Below, one piece after another: positions 19,882-29,978 of a stretch of DNA of 64,000 nucleotides (its first letter is position 1; each line of letters starts with the position of its first letter). Source of the stretch: JAFECT01 sp963838235 (GTDB lineage: Bacteria > Pseudomonadota > Alphaproteobacteria > Caulobacterales > Caulobacteraceae). A program made the translations under genes and the position numbers. The notes beneath the pieces were generated by a model. The model had not been told where the DNA came from, searched no databases, and saw only the letters and a list, made by a program, of their open reading frames with translations. The stretch is from NCBI GenBank assembly GCA_963838235.1, contig CAWIQJ010000006.1, forward strand, positions 620,001 through 684,000, written 5' to 3'.

Positions 19882-20882
19882 ACCGCGCCGCCGCCTTTGC
19901 CGCCAATGCGCCCCTGATGAGTGTGCCGGGCGCCGCCGCCCCTCCCGGCGTGACCGGCGAGTGGTATCGCGGGGCCGGCGGCCTGCGCCTGCGCGCGGCC
20001 CTGTGGGCGCCCCAGAGCGGCAAGCCGCGCGGCACGGTGATCCTGTCCCCCGGCCGCACCGAACCGATCGAGAAGTACTACGAACTGATCGGCGACCTGC
20101 TGGAGCGCGACTTCGCCGTGCTCGCCCACGACTGGCGCGGCCAGGGCCTGTCGGCGCGTCTGCTGCCCGACCGGCTGAAGGGCCATGCGCGCGCGGTGGA
20201 GGAATTCCTCGACGACTATTCGCGCCTGCTCGACGAATATACCGAACGCGCGCCCGCGCCGTGGATCATGCTCGGCCACTCCATGGGCGGCGTGCTGAAT
20301 CTTCTGACCCTCGAGGGCGGCGAGACGCGGTTTTCGGCGTGCCTGCTGTCGAGCCCGATGTTGCGTCTGCGCACCGGGCGCCGTTCGCTCTGGTCGGTGC
20401 GCTTCGCCGCGCGCTGGAACGTGCGGCACGGCAAGGCGGGCGACTACGTCTTCGACGAGTACGACGATCCGTTCGAACACACCTTCGAGCGCGACGCCCT
20501 GACCAGCGACGAACAGCGCTACGAGCGATGGCGCGAACAGCTCTACGCCTGCCCGCACCTGGCGGTGGGCGGCATCACCTGGGGCTGGCTGGCGTTCGCG
20601 GTGGACGCGGGCGAGCGGGCCTTGAAACCCAAGGCTTTGCGGCGGGTGAAGATCCCGCTGACCATCGTCCAGGCGGGGGCCGACGACCGGGTCTTGAAGA
20701 CCTCCGCCAAGTGGGCGGTGCGGCGCATGGGCAAGGGCCGCTTCGTCGAAGTCGCCGGCGCCAAGCACGAGATCCCGATGGAGCGCGACGACATGCGTCA
20801 GATCATCCTGACCGAGTTCGACGCCCTCGCCGATCAGGTCGCGCCGCGACCCGAGCACATGCTCACCTCGCAGAGCGCCTGA
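19878..20882 (+). CDS. alpha/beta hydrolase, lysophospholipase/monoacylglycerol lipase-like
   Basis: 334 residues if TTG 19,878 is used (overlapping the upstream TGA), 321 from ATG 19,917. Has the nucleophile elbow GHSMGGVLNLL, the oxyanion-loop region VILSPGRTEPIEKYYE, HDWRGQGLS, a late Asp (QAGADDRVLKTSA) and His (GAKHEIPMERD), completing a Ser-Asp-His triad. This arrangement is that of PldB-like hydrolases (serine aminopeptidase S33 clan) acting on lysophospholipids or monoacylglycerol. No signal peptide: cytoplasmic. Confidence 0.8.
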   Translation: MNRAAAFAANAPLMSVPGAAAPPGVTGEWYRGAGGLRLRAALWAPQSGKPRGTVILSPGRTEPIEKYYELIGDLLERDFAVLAHDWRGQGLSARLLPDRLKGHARAVEEFLDDYSRLLDEYTERAPAPWIMLGHSMGGVLNLLTLEGGETRFSACLLSSPMLRLRTGRRSLWSVRFAARWNVRHGKAGDYVFDEYDDPFEHTFERDALTSDEQRYERWREQLYACPHLAVGGITWGWLAFAVDAGERALKPKALRRVKIPLTIVQAGADDRVLKTSAKWAVRRMGKGRFVEVAGAKHEIPMERDDMRQIILTEFDALADQVAPRPEHMLTSQSA

Positions 20883-21672
20883 GCGAAACCAACGCTTCGT
20901 CGAGGCAACGCGCGTCGCCGGCGGCGACGATCTGGTCCGACCCGTCGACCGCTTCGCCGCGCCAGTTGGAAACCTTGCCGCCGGCGCCTTCGATCACGGG
21001 GATCAAGGGTTCGTAGTCCCACGGCTTCAGTCCGGACTCGATGACGAGGTCGATGCGCCCGAGGGCTGTCATCGCATAGGCGTAGGCATCGCATCCCAGT
21101 CGCGTCAGTCGCGCGGCGGCGCGCACCTGGGCGAAGGCGCCTGCCTCGGCGCCGTCGAACAAATTCGGATCGGTGGTCGAGATGATCGCATCGGTGAGCT
21201 TCGGACAGGCGCGCGTCTTCAACACCGTCGCCGCATCACCCTTCAGCAGGCGCGACCCGTCCGGCCCGCCCACGAACACCTCGCCGAGATAGGGCTGGGC
21301 GATCAGGCCGATGATCGGCCGGCCTTGATGCCGGAGCGCAATGAGGGTGGTCCATACCGGCAGGCCGGCCATGAAGGCGCGGGTGCCGTCGATCGGGTCG
21401 ATCACCCAGACGAACTCGGCCTCGGTCCGGTCGGCCCCGAACTCTTCGCCCAGGACGCCGTGGTCCGGATAGTGCTCGCCGATCAGGCGGCGGATGACGG
21501 TCTCGGACGCCCGGTCGGCGGCGGTGACGGGGTCGTAGCGTTCGCCGACCGCCGCCTTGTTCTCGTTTTCGATGTCGGCCCGGAACAGCGGCAGGATCGT
21601 CTCGCCCGCGGCCCGCGCCAGGTCCACGGCAAAGGCCTCGAGCTCCGTAAGGTGGGCGGCCTCAGAACGCAT
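20863..21672 (-). CDS. inositol-monophosphatase-family phosphatase, histidinol-phosphatase-like
   Basis: 269 residues with the Mg-dependent phosphatase signatures GEEFG, WVIDPIDGTRAFMAGLPVW and C-terminal WDYEPLIPVIEGAGGKVSNW. The variant GTRAFMAGLPVW and WDY(A/E)PLIPVIEGAGG are those of the HisN-type histidinol-phosphate phosphatases of alphaproteobacteria, which would do the penultimate step of histidine synthesis. No other his genes are nearby, so substrate is inferred from motifs. Its 3' end overlaps the convergent hydrolase gene by 20 bases. Confidence 0.8.
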   Translation of the reverse strand: MRSEAAHLTELEAFAVDLARAAGETILPLFRADIENENKAAVGERYDPVTAADRASETVIRRLIGEHYPDHGVLGEEFGADRTEAEFVWVIDPIDGTRAFMAGLPVWTTLIALRHQGRPIIGLIAQPYLGEVFVGGPDGSRLLKGDAATVLKTRACPKLTDAIISTTDPNLFDGAEAGAFAQVRAAARLTRLGCDAYAYAMTALGRIDLVIESGLKPWDYEPLIPVIEGAGGKVSNWRGEAVDGSDQIVAAGDARCLDEALVSLRRSAR

Positions 21673-21752
21673 GAACCGACCGATAGGGGTTACCCATCGG
21701 TCGGTCCAGCGGCGTTGTCAGGCGTACTCTGGAGGAACGGGAACTAGGCCCC

Positions 21753-22139
21753 TCAGGCTGCCGTGTCTTTGTTTTCGGTGTCCAGCGACTTGGCCAGGTC
21801 GAGCAGGCGGCGGCGGGGTCGCTCACTCAGGCGGTAGTACGCCTGGATCAGGTCGAGGGTCTCCTTGCGGGAGAACATCTCGCCCGAGCGCTCGTCGCCG
21901 GCGCCCTCGCGGGCCACGGCCTCGGCCAGGCCGTCATAGAAGTAGCTGACGGGGGTCTCCAGCGCCTCGGCCAGCTGCCACAGGCGGGCCGCCGAGATGC
22001 GGTTCGCGCCGCACTCATATTTCTGAATCTGTTGAAAGCGAATGCCGACCGAATTGGCCAGCTGCTGCTGGGTCAGGCCGAGCAGGCGACGTCGCCGCCT
22101 CAAGCGCTTCCCCAGGTGAAGGTCGATGTCGGTCGCCAT
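21753..22139 (-). CDS. XRE-family transcriptional regulator
   Basis: 128 residues. N-terminal Cro/C1 helix-turn-helix: HLGKRLRRRRRLLGLTQQQL, ANSVGIRFQQIQKYECGANR, ISAARLWQLAEAL, then a 60-residue C-terminal tail ending ERPRRRLLDLAKSL. This is the stand-alone XRE type common and often multicopy in alphaproteobacteria. Start ATG 22,139 is preceded by GGGGATAG; an upstream in-frame ATG at 22,160 is possible. Targets unknown. Confidence 0.85.
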   Translation of the reverse strand: MATDIDLHLGKRLRRRRRLLGLTQQQLANSVGIRFQQIQKYECGANRISAARLWQLAEALETPVSYFYDGLAEAVAREGAGDERSGEMFSRKETLDLIQAYYRLSERPRRRLLDLAKSLDTENKDTAA

Positions 22140-22296
22140 GCCTATCCCCGTTCCATCCATTCTCGCCGTTCCGTTTCGAGACGGCTCGCCGGAAGCTCGG
22201 CAAACCTCGTGCCGGGGGAGAAAAGCTCGCTCGCGTGACACGCGAAAGACAGCTTGGCGCTAGGGTTTGGGCGAAATCGTGTCAGAGACCGTATAC

Positions 22297-23457
22297 TTAA
22301 CCAGCGGTAAGACGTCGCGCCCTCGCCAGCCGGTCTACCGCCTGGTCCAGAACGTCGTCCCGCTTTGCGAAACACAGACGCATAACATTGGTCACTGGAT
22401 CGGCCTCGTAAAAGCTCGACACCGGTATGGACGCGACCCCGCATTCCTTGACGGCCCTCAGACAAAACGCCTGGTCATCCAGCTCTATGCCTGAGGCCCT
22501 CAGATCGACATTCAGAAAATAGGTTCCCCCGCTGGCGAGCGGCGCAAACCCTTCCGCCCTAAGGCCTTCCGCCAGGCGATTGCGCGACCGCTGCAGGTCC
22601 TGGGGCATGGTCTCGAACCAGGCATCCGAGTTGGCCAGCCCCCAGGCGACGGCCGCCTGCAGGTTGGGCGCGGTGGTGAAAGTCAGGAACTGGTGCGCCT
22701 TGGCGATCACCGCCGAAAGCGCCGGGCAGGCGCACACGAAACCGACCTTCCAGCCGGTCAGGGCGAACATCTTCCCGGCCGAACCGATCTTCACGGTCCG
22801 CTCCCGCATCTTGGGTAGTGATAACAAGGACACGTGAATCTGGTTGTCGAAGACGACCTGCTCCCAGACCTCGTCGCAGATCGCGATCGCGTCGTGGGCG
22901 ACACAGAATTCCGCCAGCAGGGCGAGGTCCTCCGTCGGGTAGACGACAGCCGCCGGGTTCAGCGGGTTGTTGAAGATGACCAGCCGGGTCTTCGGCGTGA
23001 ACGCGGCCTCGAGCGCCGCGCGCGAGATACGCCAGTCCGGCGGCTCCAGCCGCACCAGCCGGATGGTCCCGCCCGCGCGGCGGATCAGCGGCGCATAGGC
23101 GTCGTAGAGCGGCTGGAACAGCACCACCTCGTCGCCGGGCGAGACCAGGGCGAAGATGGACGCCGCCAGGGCCTCGGTAGCGCCCGAGGTGACGGTGATT
23201 TCCGTCTGCCAGTCCAGGTCGAGCCCCTGGAAGCGCTTGTAATGGGCCGCCACCGCCTCGCGCAGTTCCGGCAGGCCGCGCATGGGCGGATACTGGTTCC
23301 ACCCGTCCACCACCGCCTCCGCCGCCTTGCGCCGCAACGTCTCGGGCCCCGGCTCGTCGGGAAATCCCTGGCCGAGATTGATCGCCCCGGTCTCGCGCGC
23401 GAGCCCGCTCATGACTTCGAAGATGGTGGTGGGGAGGTTGGCGTAGATGGGGTTCAT
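22297..23457 (-). CDS. PLP-dependent aminotransferase, class I/II
   Basis: 386 residues. Fold-type I aminotransferase: substrate loop GAINLGQGFPDEPGPETL, the NNPLNPAAVVYP loop, DEVWEQVVFDN and the Schiff-base lysine in GSAGKMFALTGWKVGFVCA. This subgroup includes methionine/glutamine aminotransferases and DapC-like enzymes, so the exact amino donor is open. Start ATG 23,457 matches the usual MNPIYANLPTTIFEVMS onset. Ends against an intergenic stretch before the XRE gene. Confidence 0.87.
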   Translation of the reverse strand: MNPIYANLPTTIFEVMSGLARETGAINLGQGFPDEPGPETLRRKAAEAVVDGWNQYPPMRGLPELREAVAAHYKRFQGLDLDWQTEITVTSGATEALAASIFALVSPGDEVVLFQPLYDAYAPLIRRAGGTIRLVRLEPPDWRISRAALEAAFTPKTRLVIFNNPLNPAAVVYPTEDLALLAEFCVAHDAIAICDEVWEQVVFDNQIHVSLLSLPKMRERTVKIGSAGKMFALTGWKVGFVCACPALSAVIAKAHQFLTFTTAPNLQAAVAWGLANSDAWFETMPQDLQRSRNRLAEGLRAEGFAPLASGGTYFLNVDLRASGIELDDQAFCLRAVKECGVASIPVSSFYEADPVTNVMRLCFAKRDDVLDQAVDRLARARRLTAG

Positions 23458-23521
23458 GGGGTGATCATAGCGGCGTCGTTTGCGTGTGCACCCTTCGGCG
23501 TGGGTTTGTGTGGTTTTCCCA

Positions 23522-23824
23522 TCAGTCCCCAAGGATCCGAGCCACGTCGCGCGCTCCGTGCAGGATGCGGACAATCTCCGGCGGCGACGACGCTGGATTG
23601 TAGACCAGGACGTAGTGGAAGCGCGGCAAGGTCAGAAACCGCACCGCCCGTGAGGTCCAATCCTCTCGAACAACGCCTGAGTTGGGAAACGTCGCAAGAC
23701 GTTTTGCGGCGTTCACCACATCGCCTTGAAATGACGCCGCCGCTTTGGGGCTATCTTCGGCGATCCGCGCCTTTGCGACCCAAAGGTCTTCCAGCGCGGC
23801 GTCAGAAAGCGTCGCGCTCGTCAC
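23522..23824 (-). CDS. parE: ParE/RelE-family toxin
   Basis: 100 residues from the GTG at 23,824, which overlaps the antitoxin stop as GTGA. RelE/ParE fold hallmarks: SDAALEDLWVAKARIAEDSP, RLATFPNSGVVREDW and a C-terminal FHYVLVYNPASSPPEIVRIL-HGARD with the ARD ending of ParE toxins (usually DNA gyrase inhibitors). Partnered with the ParD-like gene immediately upstream. Start chosen from the translational coupling, no ATG fits. Confidence 0.85.
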   Translation of the reverse strand: MTSATLSDAALEDLWVAKARIAEDSPKAAASFQGDVVNAAKRLATFPNSGVVREDWTSRAVRFLTLPRFHYVLVYNPASSPPEIVRILHGARDVARILGD

Positions 23825-24090
23825 CTGTCGCGCGATGGCGGCTGTTTGCCTTCGGCGATCCAACCATCGATCAGGTCGAACGCCTCTTCGACCGAATAGG
23901 TGCGGCCGTTCTTCAGGCTTTCGAACCCTTCATCGATCACCGCGTCCATCCGCGCCCGGCCTTCTTCGCGGCGCTTCAACAAGTCGAAGGCCGCTCGAAG
24001 GGCCTCGTCCACGGTTGTGAAATCGCCCGCGGCAATGCGCGCGTCCACATAGGCTTTGATATCCGGGGGCAGGATCAGGGGCTGGGTCAT
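23821..24090 (-). CDS. parD: ParD-family antitoxin
   Basis: 89 residues. Ribbon-helix-helix N-terminus (LPPDIKAYVDARIAAGDFTT, VDEALRAAFDLLKRREE) followed by an acidic toxin-binding tail. This is the CC_2985-type ParD. Expected to neutralise ParE by binding and to repress the operon. Four-base overlap with the toxin gene. Confidence 0.87.
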   Translation of the reverse strand: MTQPLILPPDIKAYVDARIAAGDFTTVDEALRAAFDLLKRREEGRARMDAVIDEGFESLKNGRTYSVEEAFDLIDGWIAEGKQPPSRDR

Positions 24091-24146
24091 GGCGTGCCTC
24101 GGAAAGAAAAATGTTCCCGCGCAGCGCTCCGGTCAAGCCTTCCCGC

Positions 24147-24497
24147 TCAGCACGACCCTTCCACGTCGCCGGTCACGTCGGCGATGCGGCCGGAAGCATC
24201 GACACGCCAGGTGACCGTGTAGATGTCCGTACAGGCCAAGCCCCCGCCCCAATAGTTGCGGGCCATGTGTTCGCCGTCGGCCTTGGGCTTGGCGAAGTGG
24301 AAGTCGGAGCCCTTCAGGGCGTCGGTGAGGGCGGCCTCGGGCGAGCCCGGCGGGAAGCGGCCGCGCAGGGCTTCGGTCGGGCGGTCCTTGCCCCACTTGT
24401 GGCCCATCAGTTCGATCACGGCGTTGTCTTTCGCCAGTGCGGGCGCGGCGGCTATGACAAGCGTGGCGGTCAATGAAGCGATGATACCGAGGCGCAT
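24147..24497 (-). CDS. small secreted protein of unknown function
   Basis: 116 residues with a clear Sec signal peptide (MRLGIIASLTATLVIAAAPALA, cleavage after ALA near residue 22). The mature part ends with cysteines at LACTDIY and EGSC that can pair. No known domain seen. Ribosome site AGGAGG upstream. Periplasmic or secreted by inference. Confidence 0.65.
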   Translation of the reverse strand: MRLGIIASLTATLVIAAAPALAKDNAVIELMGHKWGKDRPTEALRGRFPPGSPEAALTDALKGSDFHFAKPKADGEHMARNYWGGGLACTDIYTVTWRVDASGRIADVTGDVEGSC

Positions 24498-24575
24498 GGC
24501 GTCCTCCTGAGGGGCTGCCCCAGATCTAACGAAACACCCGGCGCTACCGTTGCGTCAACAGCCGTGCTTTCCGCT

Positions 24576-26408
<1,833 letters not shown>

Positions 26409-26590
26409 GCGGAAAGGTCGCGGGGGGAGCCGCGTCAACGGTTTGTGCGTACGGGGAAAGACCGGCGGCTCATACGCGAAGCCGGCCCGGAAAGCCAGCC
26501 GCCGGGCGCGACCTTTTGGCGACAGGACAGGGTAAACGGGGCTCGGTCCGGGCCCAACACCCGGCATAGACGCGGTTTCGGGGCGGCGCT

Positions 26591-27025
26591 ATGAGCCTCG
26601 GCATGGACCAACGCCCGCGCTTTCACCTCGCCTTTCCGGTGCGCGACCTCGACGAGGCGCGCGATTTCTACGGCGGCCTCTTGGGCTGCGCCGAGGGCCG
26701 GTCGGCCGAGGCCTGGGTCGATTTCGACTTCTTCGGCCACCAGATCGTGGCCCACAAGACGGACCCGATCGAAGTCCCCTTCGCGACCAATGAGGTGGAC
26801 GACGAGCAGGTGCCCGTGCGCCATTTCGGCGTCATTCTCGACATGGACAACTGGTCGACGGTCACCGACCGCCTGCGCGACGCCGGCGTGATCTTCCTCA
26901 TCGAGCCCCAGGTCCGCTTCCGCGGCCGTCCGGGGGAGCAGGCGACCTGCTTCTTTCTCGACCCCTCGGGCAATGCGATCGAGATCAAGGCCTTTGCCGA
27001 GGACAGCCAGGTGTTCGCCACATGA
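26591..27025 (+). CDS. VOC-family (glyoxalase/bleomycin-resistance fold) protein
   Basis: 144 residues (140 from the second ATG at 26,603). Two beta-alpha-beta-beta-beta modules: FHLAFPVRDLDEARDFYGGLLG with a metal-binding His, then RHFGVILDMDNWSTVTDRLR and the closing CFFLDPSGNAIEIKAF with the metal-binding Glu. Resembles lactoylglutathione-lyase-like dioxygenase-fold proteins, substrate unknown. Stop overlaps the next gene's start (ATGA). Confidence 0.8.
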   Translation: MSLGMDQRPRFHLAFPVRDLDEARDFYGGLLGCAEGRSAEAWVDFDFFGHQIVAHKTDPIEVPFATNEVDDEQVPVRHFGVILDMDNWSTVTDRLRDAGVIFLIEPQVRFRGRPGEQATCFFLDPSGNAIEIKAFAEDSQVFAT

Positions 27026-28014
27026 ACGCACCCGTGATGCTTCCGACCTTCGCCGACGTCGAGGACGCGGCGAAGCGGCTCGCCGGCAAGGCGGTGCTGA
27101 CGCCGTTGCTCGAAAGCCCGGCGTTGAACGAGACCCTGGGCGCGCGCGTCCTGCTCAAGTGCGAGACCTTTCAGGTCTCCGGCAGCTTCAAGTTCCGCGG
27201 CGCCTACAACCGCATCAGCCGGCTGAGCGACGAGGAGAAGGCGCGCGGCGTCGTGGCCTATTCCTCCGGCAATCATGCGCAAGGCGTCGCGGCCGCCGCG
27301 AAACTGTTGGGCACGCGCGCGCTGATCGTCATGCCGTCCGACGCGCCGGAGGTGAAGGTCGCCGGGGTGCGCGCCTTCGGCGGCGAGGTGCGCAGCTACG
27401 ACCGCTGGACCGAAAGCCGCGAAGCCATCGGCGCGGAGATCGCGCGCGAACGCGGCTCGGTGCTGGTGCCGCCGTTCGACGACCGTTTCGTCGTCGCGGG
27501 TCAGGGAACCTCGGGCCTCGAACTCGCACACCAGGCTGCGGCGCTCGGCGCCAAACTCGACGCGGTCTACTGCGGCGCCAGCGGCGGCGGCCTGATCGCC
27601 GGCGTGGGCCTTGCGATGGAAGCGCTGTCGCCCGCAACCGAGGTCATCGTGGTCGAACCGGCCGAGTACAACGACCACGCCCTGTCGCTCGCCGCGGGAA
27701 CGCGCACCAAACACGGCGAGGCGCAACCCAGCTTCTGCGACGCTCTGATGGCGCCCATGCCGGGCGAGGTCACCTTCCCGATCAACGGCCGCCTCCTAAA
27801 GGGCGCGCTCGGCGTCACCGACAGCGAGGTGGCCGAGGCGATCCGCTACGCGTTCCGCTGGCTGAAACTGGTGATCGAACCCGGCGGCGCCGTCTCGCTG
27901 GCGGCCCTGCTCGCCGGCAAGGCGGACGTGAAGGGCAAGACCGTCGGCGTGATCCTCACCGGCGGCAACGTCGACCCGGGCCTGTTCGCGCGCATATTGG
28001 CGGGCGAGATTTGA
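27022..28014 (+). CDS. threonine/serine dehydratase-like PLP enzyme (fold type II)
   Basis: 330 residues, with PLP-lysine motif VSGSFKFRGAYNRIS, YSSGNHAQGVAAAAKLLGTR, the glycine-rich phosphate loop CGASGGGLIAGVGLAME and EPGGAVSLAALLAG. No ACT regulatory domain, so it is of the catabolic threonine dehydratase / serine racemase type rather than IlvA. Would convert threonine to 2-oxobutyrate. Translationally coupled to the VOC gene. Confidence 0.85.
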   Translation: MNAPVMLPTFADVEDAAKRLAGKAVLTPLLESPALNETLGARVLLKCETFQVSGSFKFRGAYNRISRLSDEEKARGVVAYSSGNHAQGVAAAAKLLGTRALIVMPSDAPEVKVAGVRAFGGEVRSYDRWTESREAIGAEIARERGSVLVPPFDDRFVVAGQGTSGLELAHQAAALGAKLDAVYCGASGGGLIAGVGLAMEALSPATEVIVVEPAEYNDHALSLAAGTRTKHGEAQPSFCDALMAPMPGEVTFPINGRLLKGALGVTDSEVAEAIRYAFRWLKLVIEPGGAVSLAALLAGKADVKGKTVGVILTGGNVDPGLFARILAGEI

Positions 28015-28215
28015 GAACCTCCACCGATTTCGGCAGAAATCGGGGGAGGGGGACCGCGCGCGGAGCGCGTGGTGGAGGGGGAAGCCACCGCACATCGTCC
28101 AATTCATCCGACGGCGGCGAACCCGACGCTCAAGCGACGTCGCGCCTGAGGCCGCCCCCTCCACCGCCTTCGGCGGACCCCCTCCCCCGTTCGCTGCCGC
28201 TCACGGTGGAGGTTC
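28015..28215. repeat. palindromic GC-rich intergenic repeat, copy D
   Basis: Same architecture and same internal words as copy A: CTCCACCGATTTCGGCAGAA with GGGGGAGGGGGACC on the left; GCCGCCCCCTCCACCGCC and GGACCCCCTCCCCC on the right; ATTCATCCGACGG and GCGCCTGAGG in the core. Lies between the dehydratase and the phosphotransferase-like gene. The match of core as well as arms indicates a mobile or gene-converted repeat rather than a chance hairpin. Confidence 0.8.
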
Positions 28216-28255
28216 TGCAGGTCGCGAACCCGCACTTGCATGGCAACGCTGGCGC

Positions 28256-29305
28256 ATGAGCCAGGCCCCCGTCCTCATCCCGCCCTTGCCCCAGCACGCG
28301 CTGGATGAACCGCGGCTGTTCGCCTTCCTGACCGACCACCTGGACGGCTTCGCCGAGCCTGCCGAGCTCCGCCAGTTCCAGGGCGGCCAGTCGAACCCGA
28401 CCTATCTGATCGTCACGCCGGACCGCCGCTTCGTCCTGCGCAAGAAGCCGCCCGGAAAACTGCTTCCCTCGGCGCACCAGGTGGAGCGCGAATACCGCGT
28501 GATGGACGCGTTGCGCACGACGGACGCGCCGGTGCCGAACGTGCGGCTGCTCTGCGAGGACGAGACCATCGCAGACACCGCCTTCTATGTGATGGACTTC
28601 GTCGACGGTCGCGTGTTCACCGACACTGCGCTGAAGGATGAACCGAAGCCGACGCGCAAGCCGATCTATCGCGCGCTCGCCGAAACCCTCGCCGCGCTGC
28701 ACCGTGTCGACTACCGCGCCGTCGGCCTCTCCGATTTCGGCAAGCCCGAAAACTACGTCGGCCGTCAGATCGACCGCTGGACGCGCCAGTACCAGGCCGC
28801 CAAGACCGAAGAGATTCCGGCGATGGATGCGCTGACCGCCTGGCTGCCCGCCCACGCGCCGACGACGGAAGAGATCACCATCGCGCACGGCGACTTCCGC
28901 CTCGGCAACATGATTTACGCATCCGGCGAGGAACGCGTCACCGCCATCCTCGACTGGGAGCTCGCGACCCTGGGCCACCCGTTGTCGGACCTCGCCTACG
29001 CCGCCCTGCCGTTCCGCCTGCCGCCCGGCGGTCCCATGCCGGGCCTGCTCGGCTGTGATTTCGCGGGCGAGCAGATGATGACCGAACAGGAATTCCTCGA
29101 GACCTACGCCCGCGCGGTCGGTCGCGACGACATTCCCGACTTCACCTTCTTTCTGGCCCTGTCGCTGTTCCGCCTGGCGGGAATCGCCCAGGGCGTCTAT
29201 GCGCGGTCGCTCGCGGGCAATGCGGCGGACCGCAGCGCCGCGCGCCTGGGCGAGGTGGCGAAGGGCGCGGCCCTGTTAGGCTGGAGCATCGCGCAGGGCG
29301 GTTGA
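28256..29305 (+). CDS. aminoglycoside-phosphotransferase-fold kinase, ACAD10-like
   Basis: 349 residues. Kinase-like fold: FQGGQSNPTYLIV (nucleotide loop), RFVLRKKPPGKLLPSAHQVE, catalytic loop ITIAHGDFRLGNMI and ILDWELATLGHPLSDLAY (DxD Mg ligand). The GQSNPTYL ... KKPPGKLLPSAH pattern is that of the phosphotransferases linked to acyl-CoA dehydrogenases (ACAD10/11-like, which phosphorylate 4-hydroxyacyl-CoA). It is followed by a MaoC-type hydratase, consistent with acyl-CoA metabolism. Not a drug-resistance enzyme. Confidence 0.82.
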   Translation: MSQAPVLIPPLPQHALDEPRLFAFLTDHLDGFAEPAELRQFQGGQSNPTYLIVTPDRRFVLRKKPPGKLLPSAHQVEREYRVMDALRTTDAPVPNVRLLCEDETIADTAFYVMDFVDGRVFTDTALKDEPKPTRKPIYRALAETLAALHRVDYRAVGLSDFGKPENYVGRQIDRWTRQYQAAKTEEIPAMDALTAWLPAHAPTTEEITIAHGDFRLGNMIYASGEERVTAILDWELATLGHPLSDLAYAALPFRLPPGGPMPGLLGCDFAGEQMMTEQEFLETYARAVGRDDIPDFTFFLALSLFRLAGIAQGVYARSLAGNAADRSAARLGEVAKGAALLGWSIAQGG

Positions 29306-29315
29306 GGGGGATCGG

Positions 29316-29810
29316 ATGGAGCGTTCGACGGAAAAACTGGGCGGCGGCGGCGCGCGGACGACGGGCCCGGAACTTGCGGCGCGCGCGGGCGAGGTCGTGG
29401 GCGTTTCCGGCTGGATCGAGATCGACCAGGCCCGCATCGACGCCTTCGCCGACGCCACCGAGGACTGGCAGTTCATCCACATCGATCCCGAGGCCGCGGC
29501 GAAGACGCCCTTCGGCGGCACGATCGCGCACGGATTTCTGACGCTCTCCTTGCTCTCGAAGATGTCCTACGAAGCCGCGCCGATCCTGGACGGGGTGGTG
29601 ATGGGCGTGAACTACGGCTTCGACAAGGTCCGCTTCCTGCAGCCCGTGCGCGCGGGCAAACGCGTGCGCGGCCATTTCAAGCTGTTGGACGCTACGGAGA
29701 AAGGCGCCGGCCGCTGGCTGATCCGCCACGAGGTGACGGTCGAGATCGAAGGCGAAGCCAAACCCGCCCTCATCGCCGAATGGCTGGGGATGCAGATGCT
29801 GGGAAGCTAA
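29316..29810 (+). CDS. MaoC-like (R)-specific enoyl-CoA hydratase
   Basis: 164 residues, hot-dog fold. The catalytic Asp/His pair lies in DATEDWQFIHIDPEAA, and the following FGGTIAHGFLTLSLLSKM is the hydratase-2 motif. The N-terminal 30 residues are low-complexity and the true start could be internal. Ten bases after the kinase gene: operon for 2-enoyl/hydroxyacyl-CoA conversion. Confidence 0.85.
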   Translation: MERSTEKLGGGGARTTGPELAARAGEVVGVSGWIEIDQARIDAFADATEDWQFIHIDPEAAAKTPFGGTIAHGFLTLSLLSKMSYEAAPILDGVVMGVNYGFDKVRFLQPVRAGKRVRGHFKLLDATEKGAGRWLIRHEVTVEIEGEAKPALIAEWLGMQMLGS

Positions 29811-29820
29811 GGAAGATTGC

Positions 29821-29962
29821 CCACGAAAAGCACGAACAAGAAGAGGGCTGCGGCTTCGCCGCGATAAAGAGGTTTGCCCGCGCCGTAGGCGCTGTGTCCA
29901 AAGGTCCGGCACGCCGGCGAAGTCAGAAGCGCGTTCATGCTTTTCGTGTTTTTCGTGGACCT
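29821..29962. repeat. inverted repeat of the CACGAAAAGCACG type
   Basis: Left arm CCACGAAAAGCACGAA (29,821-29,836) and right arm TTCATGCTTTTCGTG (29,934-29,948) with a further TTTTTCGTGG. One mismatch in the paired arms; loop about 100 bases. It fills the gap between convergent genes, probably a mobile intergenic repeat with terminator capacity. Confidence 0.6.
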
Positions 29963-29978
29963 TTTTCTTCTCTTCTTT

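Noticed and set aside
28256..29305. Aminoglycoside resistance gene
   Set aside because: The fold is APH-like but motifs and the MaoC neighbour are those of acyl-CoA-linked kinases.
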